Assembly (NCBI RefSeq): GCF_040543805.1
Contig: NZ_JBEUMS010000006.1
Location: 186,001 to 250,000 of the forward strand
Origin: Arcicella rosea
GTDB taxonomy: Bacteria; Bacteroidota; Bacteroidia; Cytophagales; Spirosomataceae
DNA: 64,000 bases
Reading direction: 5' to 3'
Part shown: piece after piece, positions 58,088 through 64,000 of the stretch
How the letters are laid out: each line of letters opens with the position of its first letter
Numbering within the stretch: position 1 is the first letter of the stretch
Position numbers and translations under genes: made by a program
The notes under the pieces: model-generated
Database searches by the model: none
The model's input: the letters and a program-made list of their open reading frames with translations, nothing else
What the model was told of the DNA's origin: nothing

Positions 58088-58885
58088 ATGACTGACGAGG
58101 AAATTATTAAAAGCGAAGCACATGACTTTATCTTTCGTGATGAACCACGTCGTCACACCAAAAGTCACAGTGTTGAATTTATATCAGAAATAAATGGACA
58201 TTATTTCAAAGAAGAGTTAGATATTCGACTATCATTTTTTACAACTGCTTTAAATAAAAGTATTTTCCTTAATGAGGTTAAAGATTTACTTCAAAAAAAA
58301 CTGAATGGATTTGAAAACCCCAATTCACCCTATTCAATTCGTGCTGCTATAAACCTTCAAAAATCTTTATTTTTCGTAAGACAAATACTTGATGAGTTAC
58401 CAACAATCTTAAAGAGTGGGAAAAGTAATTCAGAACAATCTATCCGGGATACAATTTTTGTAAGTTACTCCCATAATGACCGCAAATATGTAGATGATTT
58501 TAAACGTCATTTCAAAAACCTAGAAAGAACTCATGCTATTAACCTTTGGGATGATTCTAATATTAAACCAGGGCAAAAATGGGAGGATGAAATAAGAACG
58601 GCTATGGCTAAGGCTAAAATAGTAATTTTTGTTATTTCTGCTGATTTTTTTGCATCTGATTTTATAGCTAATAAAGAACTCCCAACACTATTAAAAAGAG
58701 CCGATGATGATGGAGCAACAATACTTAACTTATTCATAAAACCATGCGATATTACAGATTCTCCTCTTGCTTCAATTCAAGGATTGAATGCACCAAGTCA
58801 CACAGTTTTGCAAATGTCAGAACTAGAGCGGGAGCAATTGTGGGCAAGTATGGTAACACAAGTACGAGAAAGATTATCATTATAA
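58088..58885 (+). CDS. TIR-domain protein 2, paralogue of protein 1
   Basis: Also 265 residues, collinear with protein 1. By my count 88 of 145 positions (121-265) are identical, including TIFVSYSHNDRKYV, LWDDSNIKPGQKWE and SADFFASDFIANKELP with Glu197. The N-terminal 120 residues share only scattered positions (MTDEEI start, FKEELDIRLSFF, ILDELPTIL). This fits a tandem duplication with a conserved effector and a diverged N-terminal region. Probably co-transcribed with protein 1. A terminator follows. Confidence 0.85.
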   Translation: MTDEEIIKSEAHDFIFRDEPRRHTKSHSVEFISEINGHYFKEELDIRLSFFTTALNKSIFLNEVKDLLQKKLNGFENPNSPYSIRAAINLQKSLFFVRQILDELPTILKSGKSNSEQSIRDTIFVSYSHNDRKYVDDFKRHFKNLERTHAINLWDDSNIKPGQKWEDEIRTAMAKAKIVIFVISADFFASDFIANKELPTLLKRADDDGATILNLFIKPCDITDSPLASIQGLNAPSHTVLQMSELEREQLWASMVTQVRERLSL

Positions 58886-58963
58886 AATATAATTGTTTCA
58901 CCAACAAATAATACATAAAACATAAGCAACTGAATTATAGCATTTTATATTATTTCATAAGGT

Positions 58964-58980
58964 TTCTCTGCGATACCACA
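58964..58980 (+). pseudogene. Second tRNA-Arg 3'-end remnant
   Basis: TTCTCTGCGATACCACA recalls the acceptor end AATCCCTACGAACCACA of the upstream remnant. It is followed, as there, by an ACAA word and an AAAGCCTTT hairpin. It marks the right end of the TIR region. Confidence 0.5.
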
Positions 58981-59026
58981 AACAACAAAGCCTTTCTGCA
59001 TATTGCAGAAAGGCTTTGTTGTTTTT
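58980..59026 (+). terminator. Very strong terminator at the right end of the TIR island
   Basis: A 21-bp perfect stem (arm starting AAACAACAAAGCCTTTCTGC) with a TAT loop and T residues. It is a variant of the tRNA-Arg terminator hairpin. Confidence 0.92.
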
Positions 59027-59242
59027 CCAAAATCTCTACAAAAAATATACTCCCTCCCATCTCAAAATAAATCCAACGATAATAGTAACCAAACCAGCTT
59101 TCGTGGAGATTCTCAGTAAGTTATTCACAAAACTAAATAGCGTTTTTTTCTGTGTAGAAAATACACATACCGCATTCCAATCTATTTAGGCTTGGAAGTC
59201 CTCATTTCCAAAAAAGATTCCCAAATTAAAATCAATATCTAT

Positions 59243-60490
59243 ATGCTTACTAAATCTGTACACATCGCTTTATGTATTGTTTTACTTATTTCAATTTCAT
59301 GTACCACAAAGCTTGTTGAAGAAATTACTCCTACTCAGAATATCGCTGGAACATGGAAATTTCAAAGTGCTAATGGCTCTGCAACTGTTGGTGGCAAAAC
59401 AATAGATTTAACCGATGATTTATCAATCAGTGCCAATGAAGCTACTCAGCATATCACAAGAATAAGCACTTGGGTTTTTAGAGAAGGCGGCACGGGTACA
59501 ATGGATGGCGTAAATTTCACTTATATAGTATCTGGAAAATCTCTCATAATTAGTAAGAATACAGAAAAATACATGCAATTAAGTGTTACATTAAAAGATG
59601 GGATATTAGAAATTAGTGAAGATGAAAATGGCTTGAAAACAATCATTGATGAGTTTAATAAATTACTTACAACTGATAAAATCACAAAATACTCCCGAAC
59701 CTTACAGTACAAATCTCTACAGAGTATTCTAAGTACAAACGGAACGCCAGATTGTTTGCTTAAAACCTACACGAATATCAATGAATCTACTGTAAACGAA
59801 TATACTCATACTTACAGTGATGAACATACACTGGCTGAATTGAATGTTAAAACCTTACGATTATCAGATAGTGCTGTATTTAATGTAAAATATACTTATT
59901 TGGAAAATAAGGCTAACCTTGGCTCTGATATAAAGCCTTATGTAACCATTCTTAGAAATAGCCAGCATTATTCTAAAGTATATTGTGATAAAAATGGAAG
60001 AGTAAATAAAAGAGAATATTATTATTCTGGACAGGATAATTTCCCTAGTGAGGTTGATAACGAGACTTATGATACGAATGGAAATAACATTAAAACCACT
60101 AAGTTTTTTTATGACGCTACTAATGGAGAGAAATTTGAGAGCCGTTTTACCATTTATGAAGCAGAGTACCTCAATGGAAATTACATTAAACTCTTTTATA
60201 CCGACGAAAGTACAAGTAGATATTTAATCAATGAATTTACAACTTGGACATTCAATGCAATCAAAACGAAAGTCGTCTATCCATTTAATTATGGTAACCT
60301 TAGCTTTGGAGCAAATAATAAAAATCATCGAACAAAACTAATTTATTATGACCCATCAGGAACAGTAAGTACACAATCCGCAGTTGTTTATACTTTTGAT
60401 AGCAAAGGCTATATTTTATCTAGCGAAGAGACTTTTACTGGAAGTAGTATAAAAAGACGAAATATTGATTATGTTTATCAATGCAAATAA
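59243..60490 (+). CDS. Putative lipoprotein, lipocalin-like N-terminus
   Basis: A 415-residue protein. A signal segment with lipobox ISC (IVLLISISC) makes it a lipoprotein. The start at 59243 (MLTKSVHIALCIV) is chosen because the frame upstream only offers a TTG at 59192 and adds no signal features. NIAGTWKFQSANGSATVGG recalls lipocalin-like Bacteroidota proteins. The C-terminal half has YD-type repeat-like strands (NGNNIKTTKFFYDATNGEKF) typical of surface beta-rich proteins. Function unknown. Confidence 0.78.
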   Translation: MLTKSVHIALCIVLLISISCTTKLVEEITPTQNIAGTWKFQSANGSATVGGKTIDLTDDLSISANEATQHITRISTWVFREGGTGTMDGVNFTYIVSGKSLIISKNTEKYMQLSVTLKDGILEISEDENGLKTIIDEFNKLLTTDKITKYSRTLQYKSLQSILSTNGTPDCLLKTYTNINESTVNEYTHTYSDEHTLAELNVKTLRLSDSAVFNVKYTYLENKANLGSDIKPYVTILRNSQHYSKVYCDKNGRVNKREYYYSGQDNFPSEVDNETYDTNGNNIKTTKFFYDATNGEKFESRFTIYEAEYLNGNYIKLFYTDESTSRYLINEFTTWTFNAIKTKVVYPFNYGNLSFGANNKNHRTKLIYYDPSGTVSTQSAVVYTFDSKGYILSSEETFTGSSIKRRNIDYVYQCK

Positions 60491-60500
60491 CCATCAAATT

Positions 60501-60535
60501 AAAAGCCTTGTTAATACCAATAGCAAGGCTTTTTC
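60501..60535. terminator. Bidirectional terminator
   Basis: Perfect 10-bp arms AAAAGCCTTG and CAAGGCTTTT with a T-run, between two convergent genes. It overlaps the TauE stop codon. Confidence 0.88.
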
Positions 60536-61313
60536 ATTTCCAAATATCATAAGCAAACCTTGCAATTACACCCGTTACAACAATTAGAAAAAAGATTCTT
60601 ACAAAAGAACTACCTTTTAATAAAGCTAATTTAGTGCCTATTACTGAACCGATAATGTTAGCAATACCTAAAGGAATGGCTACTTCAAAAAGTACATCGC
60701 CAGATGACATAAAGAAAATGATAGCTGGAATATTAGAAGCACAATTTAATATTTTGGCATAAGCAGAGGCATGAAGAAAATCTAAACCAAAAATTGATAC
60801 AAAGGCAAAGATTAAAAAACTTCCCATACCGGGTCCAAAAAATCCGTCATAAAAACCTAAAATTGCACCCGTTAATAATCCGCCAATTAAAAACTTTTTG
60901 CCTATATATTTGGGCGTATGGTCTGTCCCTAAATCTTTTTTCAAAAAGGTATAAATTAGCACCAAGACTAATAATACTAGAATAATAGGTTTTAACACAT
61001 TTTTATCCAAAGAAGTAACCAACCTCGCTCCCATCAAAGCAAATAATCCTGTGGCAATAATAGACGGAACCATTACCTTCCAATCTACTTTTACTTGTCG
61101 GATATATTGTGAAGCCGCTACCAAAGTGCCCGAAACAGATGCTAATTTATGCGTACCAATAATAGTAGGAATAGCATATTGTGGAAGAAAAATCAACAAA
61201 GCAGGTAATTGAATCAAACCTCCTCCGCCAACAATGGCGTCTATAAAACCCGCTAAAAAAGCAAAACAAGAAAGTAATAATAAAGTTTGAAGTGTAATAT
61301 CGTGTATGGGCAT
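60534..61313 (-). CDS. TauE/SafE family sulfite exporter-like permease
   Basis: A 259-residue inner-membrane protein with about eight hydrophobic helices. The N-terminal half has LAGFIDAIVGGGGLIQLPAL and the second half GAILGFYDGFFGPGMGSFLIF. Both glycine-rich motifs are typical of TauE/SafE permeases that export sulfite or organosulfonates. Substrate unknown and no sulfur gene is nearby. Confidence 0.92.
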   Translation of the reverse strand: MPIHDITLQTLLLLSCFAFLAGFIDAIVGGGGLIQLPALLIFLPQYAIPTIIGTHKLASVSGTLVAASQYIRQVKVDWKVMVPSIIATGLFALMGARLVTSLDKNVLKPIILVLLVLVLIYTFLKKDLGTDHTPKYIGKKFLIGGLLTGAILGFYDGFFGPGMGSFLIFAFVSIFGLDFLHASAYAKILNCASNIPAIIFFMSSGDVLFEVAIPLGIANIIGSVIGTKLALLKGSSFVRIFFLIVVTGVIARFAYDIWK

Positions 61314-61365
61314 TTATTAGGGTTTTGGTTTTTCATATTGTTGCCAGACAAATCTGTCATCAATA

Positions 61366-61971
61366 TTAAGCATCTCTATTTCGAATGTCTTCAATATGGT
61401 CTATCAAATCATATCCTAGTTTAGGAATATATTCTCCAAGTATTGTATTTAGTTTTTTAATATCTTCTGGTTCAGCATTGGTCAATTCAGGATAATTATC
61501 AATCAAATGTGCGAGTACCACTTGCTCCAAAGTATCTAAAAACTTACTCTTATTAATAGGATTTTTAGGAATGAGTGCCTCAAATTTACTAAAGAACGCT
61601 CTAAAATCAGCTTTTTCTTCTTCAGTCTCTGGAGTATTCCTTAGGTTAGTTTGTCTCTCTATTTCAGCTTCTATATTGTAGTTTTTTTTAACAAATAAAA
61701 TGAAATATTGTTCAAAGTCAAAGTCTTCATCTTGTAATACAGCAAGTACTTCTTCCTCTTTAGGACCATACCCACCCAAAGATTTCCTGATTTGTTGGAT
61801 GTATTTTCCTTGCTCAGGGTAATGCTTTTTCAAAAAAGGGATAAACGAATGGAAGAACACACTAAAACGTCCTGATTTACCCTCTTGATGAGCTGTAATT
61901 TCAAATGAAACAAGGTTATCTCCGAATAGATTCTCAACGTTGATTTCGAAATTTGTGTAGGTAGTTTTTAT
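61366..61971 (-). CDS. Hypothetical protein, likely ATA start codon
   Basis: From the first standard start (GTG at 61860) the protein has 164 residues. The frame upstream is open and coding-like back to 61989, reading KTTYTNFEINVENLFGDNLV then SFEITAHQEGKSGRFSVFFH. No ATG, GTG or TTG precedes it before the TGA at 61990-61992. An ATA at 61969-61971 sits where ATG would be expected (ATA AAA ACT ACC). The 201-residue form is acidic and helical with no recognised family. It may be a mutated or non-standard start. Confidence 0.55.
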   Translation of the reverse strand: MKTTYTNFEINVENLFGDNLVSFEITAHQEGKSGRFSVFFHSFIPFLKKHYPEQGKYIQQIRKSLGGYGPKEEEVLAVLQDEDFDFEQYFILFVKKNYNIEAEIERQTNLRNTPETEEEKADFRAFFSKFEALIPKNPINKSKFLDTLEQVVLAHLIDNYPELTNAEPEDIKKLNTILGEYIPKLGYDLIDHIEDIRNRDA

Positions 61972-61989
61972 GTTTGTAAAATTTAAAGG

Positions 61990-62400
61990 TCAATTTTCTT
62001 AAAATGGATGTATTCAAGGCCTATTTATATATTTTTACTTTTCTAGCATTAATTTTCACAACTCAAACTAAGTACCAAATGGTTAACAAGATTCTATGCG
62101 AAATAATGTAATTAAGTAATACAAAAATATATTTCTATATATTTTTATTTTAATTGGGAACTTGCTACTTTTGAAATATTCTATAAACTCGTAATAAGAC
62201 CATATCATTTACCTTTTCTACTTATTATAATGACTGTATTTGAATTGCTATACCTAGAAAAAACATCCTATTTTCTCTTTCGCTCGAATTTCATTCAGCT
62301 ATTTTCCCTTGTACCCTTGTATTTATTGCTTTTAGTTTTGCTAACCTATGATTTTCATGGGTAATTCCTTTTGCATCTTTTAATTTAATATTTATATCTC
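61990..62400. other. Intergenic region upstream of the secreted hypothetical gene
   Basis: About 410 bp, very AT-rich. The best promoter-like element is TACTTTTG at 62166-62173, which would leave a leader of over 200 nt. I see no coding frame or repeat family. Confidence 0.4.
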
Positions 62401-63519
62401 ATGAAAAAACTAGTACTCCTCCTCTCGATGCTTGCATCCGCACCATTGTTTGCTCAGAAAGTAGATTTAGATCGCTTTCATTTTAATGTAGCCTATCAAG
62501 TGCTACCCAAAGAAAATGTTCCATTAGAGAAACGTACATTCGGTCTGCATGTAAAAAGCTCTGATTTATTATCAAAATATGTACCCGAATCTAGCATGTA
62601 TGAACAAATCGGTATTGACGGCTGGAAAAAAGTTGAAAGTGACCCAACTGTTGGAATTGACTTTGTTTTGGAAGACTTTGTTTACAAAGGCGTAGAAGTA
62701 AAATCTGAAACTATCAATGATAAAGACAAAGATGGAAATATCAAAAGCTCTACTACATACTATTGGTTAGAAGCTAGATACAGTGCAAGAGGCTATGCCA
62801 AATACAAAGGACCATTTACTCCGATTAAAGAAGTCCCAAAAGTAGAAGAAGTAAAAACAGTCAATCGTTTTTTAGCTAATGCTGTAATCAACAAACCTAC
62901 CGATAACAATTCTGGTGACGATCAACAGATTAATCTCAATAAAGAAATAATCCATACAACAAACAAAAAAACTGTTAGAGATGTAGCTGTTCAGGAATTT
63001 AATTCAAGCAAAGATGCCATCTATGAACAAACAGTTAGAAATTTTGTAAAGGGTTCTATCAATACTATCAATTATACCATTAACAAGAATTATGGTTTTC
63101 CTGTAATTAATACCAGAGATGTTTTGTGGATTTTAGATGCAAAAAGTGAGGAAGGGAAAACTCAAGCTGAGGCTATTGAAGCCGTTAAAGAATTGTTCAA
63201 TGGGATGAAAGCCGATGTGCCAACAGATCAGCTTGCTCAAAATTTACAACCATTGATTGATTATTTCGAATCGTTAAAAACAAAGTATGCTGCCGACGAC
63301 AAACCAAGTCGTAAAATCCGCTACTCAGCATATTTTAATCTTGCTAAAATTTACTATTATCTAGATAATCCTGATAAGGTTATCAAAGAAGCTGAAGGTT
63401 TAATCAAGAATGATTATGACCCCAAAGATGGGAAAAACCTTATTGAAGATGCTGTAAAGTTGAAAGATTTGTTCAATCAAACAAAATTCTCTTCTCGTCA
63501 TAATCCAAGCCTCAAATAA
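62401..63519 (+). CDS. Secreted hypothetical protein
   Basis: A 372-residue protein with a clear signal peptide (KKLVLLLSMLASAPLFAQ, residues 2-19). The mature part begins KVDLDRFHFNVAYQVLPKE. It has a beta-rich first half and an alpha-helical second half with TPR-like alternation (YSAYFNLAKIYYYLDNPDKV). No family is assigned. It is followed by a second secreted gene of similar style, suggesting a co-expressed pair. Confidence 0.8.
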   Translation: MKKLVLLLSMLASAPLFAQKVDLDRFHFNVAYQVLPKENVPLEKRTFGLHVKSSDLLSKYVPESSMYEQIGIDGWKKVESDPTVGIDFVLEDFVYKGVEVKSETINDKDKDGNIKSSTTYYWLEARYSARGYAKYKGPFTPIKEVPKVEEVKTVNRFLANAVINKPTDNNSGDDQQINLNKEIIHTTNKKTVRDVAVQEFNSSKDAIYEQTVRNFVKGSINTINYTINKNYGFPVINTRDVLWILDAKSEEGKTQAEAIEAVKELFNGMKADVPTDQLAQNLQPLIDYFESLKTKYAADDKPSRKIRYSAYFNLAKIYYYLDNPDKVIKEAEGLIKNDYDPKDGKNLIEDAVKLKDLFNQTKFSSRHNPSLK

Positions 63520-63609
63520 CTTTCGAACACTATTTATTAATAAGTTTTATTAATCCATCATTGCTTAAATCTTCTTGAAAAAGGAGGTGTAAGCTAAAAA
63601 AGATAAATT

Positions 63610-64000
63610 ATGAAAAAGATTTTATTCCTAGTAAGTTTTTTATGTAGCATCGTCGGTATGGCTCAAGCTCAATTTTTTAAATTAGCCGGTGCAGAATCAA
63701 ATAAAAAAATTGGATTAAGAGGTCCCGTTTCTCCAGTCGATCTTAGTTATGCTGACTATAAGTCTTATGCGTTAAAAACTAGTTTCAGCAGTGGTTTAGA
63801 AGCCTCTTTTAAAGCTAAAAACTTAGCTTATTCTGAGGGCTTTATCAATGAACATATTTCGGTTTTCGGATTAAAGAAAAAAGATAATGGAGACTTCACC
63901 ATTACTTATAATCTAAAAAGGTATGAATTAGTTTTAAATGAAAGCTATCTTGAAGCAACTTATCAAAATGCCCCTGCATACTATATTGGTTTAGAATCTG
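63610..64000 (+). CDS. Secreted hypothetical protein, partial at window end
   Basis: Begins MKKILFLVSFLCSIVGMAQA, a signal peptide, and stays open for 130 codons to the end of the window. The mature part is AQFFKLAGAESNKKIGLRG and onward, with alternating polar/hydrophobic residues. It shares strand and style with the preceding secreted protein. The 3' end is outside the window. Confidence 0.75.
   Translation, partial: MKKILFLVSFLCSIVGMAQAQFFKLAGAESNKKIGLRGPVSPVDLSYADYKSYALKTSFSSGLEASFKAKNLAYSEGFINEHISVFGLKKKDNGDFTITYNLKRYELVLNESYLEATYQNAPAYYIGLES

Noticed and set aside
57213..58885. Thoeris system
   Set aside because: Two TIR proteins but no ThsA-type SIR2/NADase effector with a SLOG domain nearby.

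Overview
The window is AT-rich chromosomal DNA that reads as a member of the Bacteroidota, most likely the order Cytophagales. I infer this from family content: Porin_10, DUF2851, DUF4105/Lnb, DUF5916, tandem parvulins next to MoxR, and LytS/LytTR signalling. Promoters also fit the Bacteroidota TAnnTTTG element, and most genes lack a Shine-Dalgarno sequence. No genus is claimed. There is no rRNA, CRISPR array, transposase or integrase in the window.

Region by region. 1-13.4 kb holds housekeeping genes: upp, DUF2851, a DinB-like protein, two periplasmic parvulin chaperones, a MoxR ATPase, a ridA-gltX-small protein-gatC operon, a membrane zinc peptidase and a DUF3108 protein. 13.4-21.8 kb is read on the minus strand: lpxK, a Porin_10 porin, miaE and a giant AddB-like nuclease gene. 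A palindrome-flanked DUF559 nuclease module is inserted in frame inside that gene. An exactly periodic 21-bp degenerate repeat lies just downstream of it. 22-36.8 kb carries menC, an XRE regulator, hemF, PBP1A, tRNA-Ser(TGA), a pterin dehydratase, rsmI, a probable Lnb lipoprotein N-acyltransferase, a LytS/LytTR pair, a DUF5916 outer-membrane protein and an EamA transporter.

36.9-42.7 kb contains an AlbA_2/Schlafen-like protein, a galactose locus (LacI-type regulator divergent from galK-galT) and a two-gene HTH/nucleotidyltransferase module. That module has a 17-bp-arm inverted repeat over its promoter and looks like a toxin-antitoxin or defence pair. 42.9-54.2 kb is a minus-strand aromatic-acid cluster: an AAHS-type transporter, an amidohydrolase, a VanB-type reductase, a VanA-type Rieske oxygenase, a secreted alpha/beta hydrolase, an HSD10-like dehydrogenase, a feruloyl-CoA-synthetase-like ligase, a crotonase and a DUF3237 protein. 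A LysR gene diverges from it. The set suggests uptake and degradation of hydroxycinnamates such as ferulate through vanillate.

54.4-59.0 kb has an ABC-F ATPase, tRNA-Arg(ACG) and a small accessory island with two tandem TIR-domain proteins. Decayed copies of the tRNA-Arg 3' end lie on both sides. 59.2-64 kb holds a lipoprotein, a TauE/SafE exporter, a protein whose natural start codon appears to be ATA, and two secreted hypothetical proteins, the last cut by the window end.

The intergenic DNA is unusually rich in repeats. Several word-like families, often arranged as inverted halves, recur between genes, together with GC-rich palindromes that also occur inside coding sequence. The strongest candidates for undescribed biology are the DUF559/palindrome composite insertion, the HTH/nucleotidyltransferase module with its operator, and the tRNA-associated TIR pair.
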